From: CAZKCK01 sp964552325
GTDB taxonomy: Bacteria; Bacteroidota; Bacteroidia; Bacteroidales; TTA-H9
DNA: 10,314 nt
Direction: 5' to 3'
NCBI GenBank assembly: GCA_964552325.1
Contig: CAZKHA010000122.1
Location: 1 to 10,314 of the forward strand
Position numbers and translations under genes: made by a program. Positions 1-7,086 of the stretch are shown piece by piece; the stretch's first letter is position 1, and each line of letters begins with the position of its first letter. The notes below the pieces were generated by a model, which was not told the origin of the DNA, made no database searches, and saw only the letters and a list, made by a program, of their open reading frames with translations.

Positions 1-2
1 GT

Positions 3-173
3 GGCATCAATGCACAAGACCCACCACCTCCACCACCACCCAACGGTGGCCAAGGTGGCAACCAAGCTGGTGGCGCAGCCCCATTGGATGGCGGATTAAG
101 CATTCTTATTGCCTTAGGTCTTAGCTATGGCACAAAGAAAGTATATGATATTCGTAAAAGATTGGTTAGTTAA
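3..173 (+). CDS. 3' end of a small secreted proline-rich protein with a C-terminal sorting-like tail (5' truncated)
   Basis: Reading from base 3 gives 56 codons to a TAA at 171-173; the start lies outside the window. The first residues, GINAQD, look like the end of a signal peptide (cleavage after INA or INAQ), so only the signal is probably missing and the whole protein would be about 70-80 residues. Seven prolines follow, then a Gly/Asn/Gln-rich linker, then PLDGG, a hydrophobic segment (LSILIALGLSYG) and a basic tail (KKVYDIRKR). A short motif, one membrane span and positive residues at the C-terminus is the layout of C-terminal sorting signals. The PLDGG motif resembles the PID-type tails seen on many small Bacteroidota proteins. 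I infer that it is exported and then anchored or processed at the membrane. Its specific role is unknown. Confidence 0.7.
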   Translation, partial: GINAQDPPPPPPPNGGQGGNQAGGAAPLDGGLSILIALGLSYGTKKVYDIRKRLVS

Positions 174-208
174 TATCTTTCCAGTTTGTTTGTTGTTTGT
201 TGTTAGTG

Positions 209-241
209 AGGCCCCTGTAGAAATGCAGGGGTCTTTTTTTT
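209..241 (+). terminator. Strong intrinsic terminator of the small secreted-protein gene
   Basis: Bases 209-219 pair with 224-234. The core CCCCTG (212-217) with CAGGGG (226-231) is perfect, flanking A-T, G-C and G-T/T-G pairs extend it, and the loop is the stable tetraloop GAAA (220-223). Eight T residues (234-241) follow. It lies 35 bases after the stop codon of the plus-strand gene. The T-tract is also the left border of the inverted-repeat segment that begins at 242. Confidence 0.9.
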
Positions 242-728
242 GGCTCTTCGCCATATTATATGGGTATTTCTTTGATTGGCATTAACAGCTAAGATTAAAA
301 CACCCTGATCAAGACGGTCTTTGCGGTTAGCTAAAGCTCTACAATCTAATAGTCACCTAGTAATTCGATTTTTTGCTCCAATATTAGCATACCCAAACTT
401 GTTTGTATCCTAACTTTTCGCTGAGAGGCGGCCAAAAGAAAAGTAACCCCGCATTCGCAGGAAAGGCGCCAGAAAGGCCTGCTAAAATCTTTTATCCCTC
501 AAATTCGAAATTTGATCAGGCCACTGTTTGAAGATACGTACTTCTGTAATGGCTTGCCTTACTTTATATGACGCTAAAAAGTTCAGCCACGAAACCCTGA
601 AGATTGCCCCTAAATTGGGCAAAGCCAAAGCCGGAAAAAGCTTGGTTGAAAGTGCCCAAACAAAAAAATTTTCAATAACGCTTAATTCAATTTATGGAAA
701 CCGATTAGTATCGTTTTGTGTTGGCCTT

Positions 729-910
729 CTAAAAATGGCGAAAAAGAAAAGCGGCTGCAATTTAAACAATAAAGGAAGAAACGGATTGGACAAAAGCTTA
801 TAATAACCTTTACAAACTGTAGGTTGTTACACATCCGATGCACTGCCGTACTGTTAATAACCCTCGTTTCTTCCCTACCTAAGCAGCAGCCGGTTTTCCG
901 CCATTTTTAG
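729..910. repeat. Long imperfect inverted repeat (arms 729-783 and 865-910)
   Basis: Three exact blocks occur in the left arm and again, complemented and in reverse order, in the right arm: CTAAAAATGGCG (729-740) with 899-910, CGGCTGC (752-758) with 886-892, and GGAAGAAACG (774-783) with 865-874. The blocks are separated by unequal gaps and the arms by 81 bases. Twenty-nine matching bases in conserved order argue for two diverged copies of one repeat in opposite orientation, or for one very long hairpin. It lies inside the candidate element 242-1001. Confidence 0.6.
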
Positions 911-915
911 GCAGC

Positions 916-953
916 CTTGAACTTTTGGTCCTTTTGGTTCAAGCCAAAAGGAC
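916..953. repeat. Two overlapping, mutually exclusive hairpins
   Basis: GTCCTTTTGG (928-937) is perfectly complementary to CCAAAAGGAC (944-953) with a 6-base loop. The loop plus one stem base, GTTCAAG (937-943), is perfectly complementary to CTTGAAC (916-922). The two folds cannot form together. Neither is followed by a T-tract in a position expected for a terminator. The function is unknown, and it may be part of the repeat content of 242-1001. Confidence 0.5.
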
Positions 954-1060
954 AATCATAGTAAAACAAACTGACTTACCCACTTAAAACAGCGAAGAGC
1001 CTTTTTTTTTGTGCTTTTGGCAGCTAACAATTCATACGCTATAAAGCCTGTAAAATAGCA

Positions 1061-2887
1061 CTAATCTTTAAGTCCGAAATGCTTTTGAAGCAGGGTTTCA
1101 AGCCCCGCTTTGCTTATTGGTTTTGACATATAGTCATTGCAACCTACTGCAAGTGATTTCTCGCTATCGCCCGAAAGGCCAAACGCTGTTTGTGCAATAA
1201 TTACAAGCTTTTGGTTAAATGTCCTAATCATGCGAACAGCCTCATAACCATTCATTTCTGGCATTTGTATATCCATCAACACCAAATCAATATCCGGGTT
1301 GTTGCGGCAGGTTTCAACGGCTGCCAAACCACTATTAACCTTAAGGATTTGCTTGCTGTAGGGTTTTAAAAACGCAGCAATCAATAGATCTGAAACTTCA
1401 TCATCCTCAGCAATTAGCACGTTTAAATTCCTTATCGCTAAATTGCTTTCAGGGCTATAGGCCGACTGTTGTTTGGGTTTGGTCGGCATTTGACTTATGT
1501 AAGGCAATGAAAAATAGAATGTTGAACCAATGCTTTCTTCGCTTTCTACCCATATTTTCCCTCCAAGCATTTCAACATAAGCCCTCGAAATGGCTAAGCC
1601 TAAGCCTGCACCCTGACGCGCCATTTTATCGGCAATGTCAGCTTGTATAAAACGTTCAAATATTGCAGCTTGTCTATCTTTGGGTATGCCAATGCCAGTG
1701 TCGGAAACCAAAAAAATTATTACTTCCCGATCTCCATCCAACTTTATATTGCAGCCTATTTCAATCTTGCCAGTGATTGTATATTTCAGGGCATTTTTTA
1801 CAAGATTGGTCAGTATAGCATACACCTTCTCTCTATCGGTATATATTGTGGCCTGGTTATCAGTTAATGATGTATTGTATGAGAAGGCAATCCCTTTAGA
1901 TTTTGCTTCTAAAGCAAAGAACGTGTAAATATCCTCAAGTTGTTCATTGATATTTGAATCCTTGCAATCAAGCTGCATCAATCCTGCTTCAATCTTCGAG
2001 ATATCAACTATATCATTGATAATATTAAGCATACGGTTGCCGCTTTTCTCGATAATACGGATGTATTCTTGCTGTTGTTCACCCGTAAGGTTGGGTAGTT
2101 TCAATAATTCGGCAAAGCCCAAAATACCATTCATGGGGGTCCTGATTTCGTGGCTCATATTCGCAAGGAATGCCGATTTAAGGCGGTCGCTTTCTTCTGC
2201 CTTATCCCGTGCTTTTACCAATTCCCGGGTTCGCTGGTCCACCATTGTTTCAAGGTTCTTGTTTGCTTCCAGTACAAGCGTCTTCTCGGTTTCAAGCCTT
2301 AGGCCCAAGAAGAAATTGCGACGGGCATAATACTCAATATAATAAGCGGCAAACATGCCAATAAGATTAGCACCCACAAAAAAGAAATTGTTGCTTACTA
2401 GCAATAGGAGTGGTGTTTGGGTAAAGAGCAGGGTGCCAATATTATATATTAGCAATACAATCCAACAGGCAATGGTGGCCCATAAAAAACGCAGTTTAAT
2501 AAAAAAATAGGCCGCCGAGAAAACCAACATCAAGCCAGCATAATAGGTATAGTTGCTAGGCGATAGTATCAGCATAATAACAATGCCCGTTCCACCTACC
2601 AATGTGCAGAAAAACAACAACAATTGCCATACTTTTTGAAAAAAGCGAGTAAAAGACAACAGCCACACAATGGCAAAAAATGGAACAACTAATACGTATC
2701 GTATCACATGAAAAACATCAGAGTATTGCGGAACTAATTGTTTATCAAGGTATCCAAATAAGCCATAGAGAAATATCAGCAGCAAAAAAGCTATCCGAAA
2801 CTGAAATAAAGAGTTGTTAAAGTATTCTACCCTGAAGCTCTTTTCATCCGGTTCATTAAATGATAAGGTTATTTTATTGTAAATCAT
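1061..2887 (-). CDS. Membrane-bound hybrid sensor histidine kinase with C-terminal receiver domain
   Basis: The 608-residue protein starts with an ATG. Residues about 30-190 hold roughly six hydrophobic membrane segments, followed by a coiled-coil linker (about 198-235). The HisKA domain has the phospho-accepting H246 in MSHEIRTP. The ATPase domain shows the N box (NLVKNALKYT, N365), the G1 box DTGIGIP (D396) and the G2 box GAGLGLAIS (426-434). After a short linker, a receiver domain (about 487-604) has acidic residues E494/D495/D496, phospho-acceptor D539 in LMDIQMPEMNG, T567 and K589. All catalytic residues are present, so kinase and phosphorelay activity are expected at the inner membrane. 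No PAS, HAMP or periplasmic sensor domain is seen, so the signal is unknown and probably sensed by the membrane part. There is no DNA-binding output domain, so a separate HPt or response regulator would be needed. It lies 681 bp downstream of pstB in the same direction, probably as its own transcript. Confidence 0.95.
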   Translation of the reverse strand: MIYNKITLSFNEPDEKSFRVEYFNNSLFQFRIAFLLLIFLYGLFGYLDKQLVPQYSDVFHVIRYVLVVPFFAIVWLLSFTRFFQKVWQLLLFFCTLVGGTGIVIMLILSPSNYTYYAGLMLVFSAAYFFIKLRFLWATIACWIVLLIYNIGTLLFTQTPLLLLVSNNFFFVGANLIGMFAAYYIEYYARRNFFLGLRLETEKTLVLEANKNLETMVDQRTRELVKARDKAEESDRLKSAFLANMSHEIRTPMNGILGFAELLKLPNLTGEQQQEYIRIIEKSGNRMLNIINDIVDISKIEAGLMQLDCKDSNINEQLEDIYTFFALEAKSKGIAFSYNTSLTDNQATIYTDREKVYAILTNLVKNALKYTITGKIEIGCNIKLDGDREVIIFLVSDTGIGIPKDRQAAIFERFIQADIADKMARQGAGLGLAISRAYVEMLGGKIWVESEESIGSTFYFSLPYISQMPTKPKQQSAYSPESNLAIRNLNVLIAEDDEVSDLLIAAFLKPYSKQILKVNSGLAAVETCRNNPDIDLVLMDIQMPEMNGYEAVRMIRTFNQKLVIIAQTAFGLSGDSEKSLAVGCNDYMSKPISKAGLETLLQKHFGLKD

Positions 2888-3568
2888 TGCTTAGCTATTT
2901 AAGTTTCGGATCTTTGAGCTAAAAACAAATAGGTTCGTCCTAAAAGTTAATCGTGAGTTAAATGTGGTTTTGCAGTTTTGCACTAGTAGACATAACCTCA
3001 TCCTTACAAGGCCCTCATGTACAATAGAAAGCTTAACTATTCAATGTAAACAAGATATGAAATGCGTTTCGCTTGCAGGGGCTGGTCGTAACGACGGTTT
3101 TCTTTAAAAGCAAAATTAGACTATGGGTGTTAGTGTAAAATGTACAAACTACCACAAATATAAGAAATGGTTAATAAAATAGATAAGCATTACAAAAAAA
3201 AATAATTCTCAGCACACTTACAGTTCTTGTAAGCCCATAAAGGCAGGCGTTACATGGCTAGTTGTGTTAGTAACTGAAATGGCAAGCTTTATTGGCTTGC
3301 GTGCAAAATACCCGAAAACGGAGTGAAAAATTTAATCAAGCATTCATTGATTCACTAACACATGTGTTGACCAAAATCCCAAGAGTGCCATCTCTGAACC
3401 AAATCAATTGGCCAGCTGCGGCATAGCATACAGTTGATCAAGGCTTTACCTAACTGGAGCTACTAACGAGTTAAAGCTCAATTATAAATATCAGAAGTTA
3501 TTACTAGTAAGCCCAACAGGGCTGTTGACTATACCTCCTAAACATTAGCACCAAGCGCATCGCACCAC
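2888..3568. other. Gene-free region between pstB and the histidine kinase gene
   Basis: These 681 bases are AT-rich and I see no credible coding region or RNA gene. In particular, there is no phoU, the gene that commonly follows pstB. What is visible: a perfect 12-bp palindrome AACACATGTGTT (3357-3368), a perfect 10-bp palindrome TTACTAGTAA (3501-3510), and small hairpins at 3217-3233 (CTTACA/TGTAAG), 3282-3300 (GCAAGC/GCTTGC) and 3510-3523 (AGCCC/GGGCT). The last could lie in the tail of the pst transcript but has no U-tract. A minus-strand -7-like element is at 3111-3118. Confidence 0.7.
3111..3118 (-). promoter_or_regulatory. Possible -7 element upstream of the histidine kinase gene
   Basis: Read on the minus strand this is TAATTTTG, a full match to the Bacteroidetes -7 consensus TAnnTTTG. 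No good TTTG lies 19 bases upstream; only a T-rich stretch does. It would give a leader of over 200 bases before the kinase start at 2887. In DNA this AT-rich a chance match is likely. Confidence 0.25.
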
Positions 3569-4387
3569 TTAACTAAAGCTTCCCGAAATATAATCCCTTG
3601 TTAACGAATGCTTGGGGTTGGCAAATAGTTGTTCGGTAGGGCCAAATTCAATCAATTCGCCCATGTACATAAAGGCTATGTAGTCGGCAATACGGCGTGC
3701 CTGCCTGAGGGTATGGGTTACCAAGACCACTGTATAATTTTTCTTTAGCTCTAGAAAAAGGCTTTCGATTTTTGCCGCTGAGATCGGATCGAGGGCCGAA
3801 GTGGCTTCATCACCAAGGATAATCTCGGGTTCAACGGCCAAGCCACGTGCTAGGCACAAACGCTGCTGTTGGCCAATCGACAAACGCGAAGCGGGTGATT
3901 TTAAACGCTGGCGGACTTCATCCCATAAACCCACGGCCATGAGATGATTTTTGACCGAGGCATAAATGTTCTTTCGGCCTTTCAAGCCATGTATGCGGGG
4001 TCCAAAAGCAACATTATCGAACACCGACATGGGAAGCACGCACGGGCGCTGGGCTAGCAGGCCCATCTTCTTGCGAATTTGAATAACCTGTGTGCCAGCA
4101 GCATAAATATCAACCCCATTCAACAACATACTGCCAGTTACTTTTACATCAACTGACTCATCGTGCATACGGTTAAACGAGCGCAACAAGGTTGTTTTAC
4201 CACATCCCGAAGGCCCTATAATACAAGTTATTTTATGGGCTGGAATGGCAAGATTCACATTCTTTAAAATGGGATTTCCTTGGATGGAAACATTCAAATT
4301 CTTGCATTCCAAATGATTTGAAATTAACGGGCTAGTCATCGGTTCTAAAATTTCCTGCAAAATAGGCTTTTTTAGCAAGGTTTCCAT
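3569..4387 (-). CDS. pstB: PstB, phosphate ABC transporter ATPase
   Basis: This is the ATP-hydrolysing subunit of the high-affinity phosphate importer, working on the cytoplasmic face of PstC/PstA. I chose the ATG at 4387 (272 residues), two bases after the pstA stop; a TTG two codons upstream at 4393 would overlap pstA by 4 bp and is a less likely start. Numbering from the ATG, the Walker A motif GPSGCGKTT is at 58-66, Q-loop Q113, signature LSIGQQQ at 169-175, Walker B with D193/E194, D-loop SALD, and H-loop H225. The C-terminal stretch FMYMGELIEFGPTEQLF and the final DYISG are typical of PstB. Two family positions differ from the usual form: the signature is LSIGQ rather than LSGGQ, and DEATSALD replaces DEPTSALD. 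The catalytic lysine, glutamate and histidine are all kept, so activity is still expected. It is the last gene of the operon. Confidence 0.95.
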   Translation of the reverse strand: METLLKKPILQEILEPMTSPLISNHLECKNLNVSIQGNPILKNVNLAIPAHKITCIIGPSGCGKTTLLRSFNRMHDESVDVKVTGSMLLNGVDIYAAGTQVIQIRKKMGLLAQRPCVLPMSVFDNVAFGPRIHGLKGRKNIYASVKNHLMAVGLWDEVRQRLKSPASRLSIGQQQRLCLARGLAVEPEIILGDEATSALDPISAAKIESLFLELKKNYTVVLVTHTLRQARRIADYIAFMYMGELIEFGPTEQLFANPKHSLTRDYISGSFS

Positions 4388-4389
4388 AA

Positions 4390-5226
4390 TCAAAGGTTCT
4401 TCGAGAATTTACGGCTGAAATATCGAGCCGAAAAGCTCAGTATTAAAATTATTATCGTAAGTATTAGCGCAGAGGCATAAGCACGTTCTTGCACTTCCTC
4501 CACAGGGCTGCCAAGTTGGAAAAAAATGGCCAACGGCAAAGAGGCAGCTGGCGACGACAAGGAAGTTGGAATACTGTCAGTGTATCCAGCCGTAAACAGA
4601 ACCGTGGCCGCATCGCCTATTCCACGCCCTACGGCTAGTAAAATTGCTGTTGTAATGCCGGGCCGCAGTTGCTGAAGCACAACCTTGATGGTTTCGTAAT
4701 TGGTGGCGCCCAACGAACGAACAGCTTCTTTTAAGTCGTTGGGTACCATTAAGGCTACTTCATCCAAGGCACGTATCATGATGGGCATAATAAGCATGGC
4801 TATGGCAATAATCCCCCCAAGCAACGATGCTTTCAATCCAAAAAATATCATCACCGTAAAGCCAAATGCCCCATAAACAATGGAAGGTATCCCAAAAAGC
4901 ACATCAAATGTTAAACGCGAGAACCGGGCAAAAAAAGATTTCTTACGCAGGATTACATTTAAGTACATTACAACCGGAATACTAATCAAGGCACTGATGC
5001 AGGTGGCACCCAAAATCAGGTAAATAGACCCTACGATCGCATTAAGCACACCTCCACCCTTTCCGAGGTAAAAACCTCCTTCTGGAATCCGGGTTAGCAT
5101 ATCAAGGCTCATGGCAGGCAAACCTCTTCGGATAATATGAAACAGAATATAACCCAATAAAGCCATGATGGCCATGGCTGCACATAATGCGCTCCATTTA
5201 AACAGTTTATCAGCTAGCTGCCTCAT
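4390..5226 (-). CDS. pstA: PstA, phosphate ABC transporter permease
   Basis: This 278-residue inner-membrane permease pairs with PstC to form the phosphate channel. Hydrophobic segments lie at about 13-35, 60-92, 108-130, 133-155, 190-212 and 247-267, giving six spans. The EAA-type cytoplasmic loop that contacts PstB begins at E167 (EAVRSLGATNYETI). After it comes GRGIGDAATVLFTAG, where most PstA proteins have a GE-TAP-like sequence, so E and P are replaced here. The start ATG (5226-5224) overlaps the pstC stop by 4 bp (ATGA), indicating translational coupling. The ends and length are normal for the family. Confidence 0.95.
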   Translation of the reverse strand: MRQLADKLFKWSALCAAMAIMALLGYILFHIIRRGLPAMSLDMLTRIPEGGFYLGKGGGVLNAIVGSIYLILGATCISALISIPVVMYLNVILRKKSFFARFSRLTFDVLFGIPSIVYGAFGFTVMIFFGLKASLLGGIIAIAMLIMPIMIRALDEVALMVPNDLKEAVRSLGATNYETIKVVLQQLRPGITTAILLAVGRGIGDAATVLFTAGYTDSIPTSLSSPAASLPLAIFFQLGSPVEEVQERAYASALILTIIILILSFSARYFSRKFSKNL

Positions 5227-6113
5227 TGATAGCGTTTTTCGACATGATTTAAAATTATCCTTGACGTGGCGTTAAAGAGTATTATGATTATAAACAGCAT
5301 AAATGCTGCAAGCATCAGGGCCGATTCGTAGTCGGGCAGCGACATCATTTCGCCATAATTGTTGGCAATAAGTGCTGGCAAAGGGTAACAAGCATCGAAT
5401 ACCGATTTTGGCATATCCGTAAAATTCCCACACACCATCATCACAGCAATGGTTTCGCCAAAAGCACGGGATATCGCCAATACCGTTGCAGCCAATATTC
5501 CTGGAGAAGCCCTGCGCATAACCACCTTAACAATGGTTTCGAATCGGGTAGCTCCCAAGGCATACGAGGCTTCACGCATCTCGGCAGGAATGCTGGCAAA
5601 AACCTCGTTCATAATGCTAATTATAAGCGGTATAATCATCACTGCAAGCACAATTCCACCGGCCAATACACTGTATCCGGTCGAAAAATCGACAAAATGC
5701 GGCGAAAGCTTCTCCGAAATCCATGGCACTACAGTTAAAGTTCCCCAGATACCATAAATAACAGGAGGAATGCCCGATAATAAATCAACAACCGGGTTAA
5801 AGATTTTCTTTGTGCGCTTGGTGGCGTACTCTGATAAATAGACACTTGTAAGCAACGACAAGGGTAATGCCAAAACAATGGCAATTAAAGTTACATAGAA
5901 GGTGCTAAAAATAAAGGACGCGAATCCAAATTCACCTTTAAACGGACGCCAACTACTGGTAGTTAGCAAAGTTAGAAAACTCTTTTCACGGATTACAGGT
6001 AGAGCCTTCTCGAACAATCCGATTCCAATTACAAACAAAAAAAAGATGCATAAAACGGTAAGCAACAGCATATAATGCCGTGCAATCGCGTCTTTTACAA
6101 GCCGCTTATTCAT
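5223..6113 (-). CDS. pstC: PstC, phosphate ABC transporter permease
   Basis: This 296-residue permease is the partner of PstA. Hydrophobic segments lie at about 13-34, 66-94, 107-130, 146-173, 203-226 and 263-284. The EAA loop starts at E181 (EASYALGATRFETIVKVV) and runs into the conserved ISRAFGETIAVMMV segment, which carries the GET sequence typical of PstC. WRPFKGEFGF near residue 55 matches the periplasmic loop usual for this family. The ATG at 6113 is six bases after the pstS stop, and the 3' end overlaps pstA by 4 bp, so all are read from one message. Confidence 0.95.
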   Translation of the reverse strand: MNKRLVKDAIARHYMLLLTVLCIFFLFVIGIGLFEKALPVIREKSFLTLLTTSSWRPFKGEFGFASFIFSTFYVTLIAIVLALPLSLLTSVYLSEYATKRTKKIFNPVVDLLSGIPPVIYGIWGTLTVVPWISEKLSPHFVDFSTGYSVLAGGIVLAVMIIPLIISIMNEVFASIPAEMREASYALGATRFETIVKVVMRRASPGILAATVLAISRAFGETIAVMMVCGNFTDMPKSVFDACYPLPALIANNYGEMMSLPDYESALMLAAFMLFIIIILFNATSRIILNHVEKRYQ

Positions 6114-6119
6114 ATCGTT

Positions 6120-7076
6120 TTAGTTGATTTCAAGTTTCTTTAGTTCACTTGCCGTTTTTTCATCGGGCAGCTTAATGTAGCCCGCATCAAACACATAGGC
6201 TTGTCCTTTGGTAAGCACCCATCTCAAAAAGTCAACAAGCAATTTATTTTTAGGTGAGCCATGTGTTACAAAATAGAGTTCACGTGCTGGCGGAGAAGGA
6301 TATTTGCCGCTGGCTATCGCCTTGATTAGATCATCCATGCTTGCATAAAAATCTTCATCGGCATCAATTTTCCCATTGTTGTTCAAATCGAGGGGCAACA
6401 CTCGCAATCCATTGATTTGCTTGCGCGTCTTTCCGTCATAGGCATAGCCAATGTTGTTGAAGCCTATGGCCAATGCATCTTTTTTTGTAGCAAGAGCCAA
6501 GCCCGGATCGCCAAAAACCCCGCTTCCCAATAAGTCTTCTTGCTTAGCCGACATATATTTAGCCCAAATTTCGGCTGCACCACACGCATCGGAACGTGTA
6601 TATACATGTATAGCAGCCTTATTCTTGGTTTTAAAAGCCTGCGCCCATGACTTGCTTTTTCCGGTAACCCATATATTGCGGGCTTCCGATAATTTAAGGC
6701 CACAAGCAAGTATATCCTTTAGGCTAGGATTTTGAGCGCTTACCACCGGCACCACAGCATCTTTAGCCACGGCAAAACCCAGGGCACCCCTTTTTACTTC
6801 TTCCTTATAAATCTCCCTCGACACCATCCCGATATCAACCATATTGTTCAGCACATCGGTCATACCTTTACCTGCACCACCTGCCGATATATCAATCTTA
6901 ACACCTGGGTTGGCCTTCTTATATTCTTCGGCCCATTTCACTGCCAAAGGATACAAGGCAAATGCACCCGAAAGACTAATCTGACCCGAATTGGTCTTTT
7001 GGGCGTAAAGTTGTGATTTATGGGCTAAGCTTAAAACCAAAATCACACAAAGTGTACAACTTATTATGCGTTTCAT
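6120..7076 (-). CDS. pstS: PstS-type periplasmic phosphate-binding protein with an EF-hand-like loop
   Basis: The 318-residue solute-binding protein delivers phosphate to PstC/PstA. Residues 1-26 form a signal peptide (basic start, hydrophobic core, cleavage near LYA-Q), with no lipobox at the cleavage site. Ligand-loop sequences of the family are recognisable: SGAFALYPL (36-44), SAGGAGKGM (64-72) and YTRSDACGAAEIWA (159-172), the last corresponding to the RSDGSGT loop of other PstS proteins but altered. Residues 230-241 (DLNNNGKIDADE) fit the 12-position EF-hand calcium loop, with D230, N232, N234, G235, I237, D238 and E241 in place. The following PSPPARELYFVT is, from memory, familiar from Bacteroidota PstS proteins. 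AAAGAG just ahead of the ATG may serve as a ribosome-binding site. The gene starts 10 bases after the porin stop. Confidence 0.93.
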   Translation of the reverse strand: MKRIISCTLCVILVLSLAHKSQLYAQKTNSGQISLSGAFALYPLAVKWAEEYKKANPGVKIDISAGGAGKGMTDVLNNMVDIGMVSREIYKEEVKRGALGFAVAKDAVVPVVSAQNPSLKDILACGLKLSEARNIWVTGKSKSWAQAFKTKNKAAIHVYTRSDACGAAEIWAKYMSAKQEDLLGSGVFGDPGLALATKKDALAIGFNNIGYAYDGKTRKQINGLRVLPLDLNNNGKIDADEDFYASMDDLIKAIASGKYPSPPARELYFVTHGSPKNKLLVDFLRWVLTKGQAYVFDAGYIKLPDEKTASELKKLEIN

Positions 7077-7086
7077 ATTCTCTTTA

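Larger units (their letters stand above)
242..1001. mobile_element. Candidate non-autonomous element or remnant bounded by a 10-bp inverted repeat
   Basis: GGCTCTTCGC (242-251) and its exact complement GCGAAGAGCC (992-1001) bound a 760-bp stretch. Immediately outside are T-tracts on both sides (234-241 and 1002-1010), which could be a direct duplication of the target or simply an insertion in a longer T-run. The left border falls in the U-tract of an intrinsic terminator. Inside there is no transposase and no convincing gene, but there are further inverted repeats (729-910 and 916-953). An internally deleted or MITE-like element would fit. The homopolymer flanks make the duplication argument weak, and a chance 10-bp match cannot be excluded without finding other copies. 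Confidence 0.35.

Noticed and set aside
528..803. Plus-strand open frame of 91 codons starting with TTG (first ATG at 549)
   Set aside because: The composition is basic and resembles no family I know. There is no clear ribosome-binding site or promoter, and the last third overlaps the left arm of the inverted repeat 729-910. Probably not a gene.
3510..3523. Intrinsic terminator of the pst operon (AGCCC/GGGCT hairpin)
   Set aside because: The stem is five pairs with no U-tract after it on the minus strand, so it is too weak to call.
4388..4393. TTG start for pstB overlapping pstA by 4 bp
   Set aside because: An ATG lies two codons downstream, only two bases after the pstA stop, and is a better initiator. 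The TTG cannot be fully excluded.
6464..6709. Open frames on either strand within pstS, pstC, the porin and the kinase genes
   Set aside because: They overlap well-supported genes in other frames and show no domain features. They are shadows of the real coding sequence.
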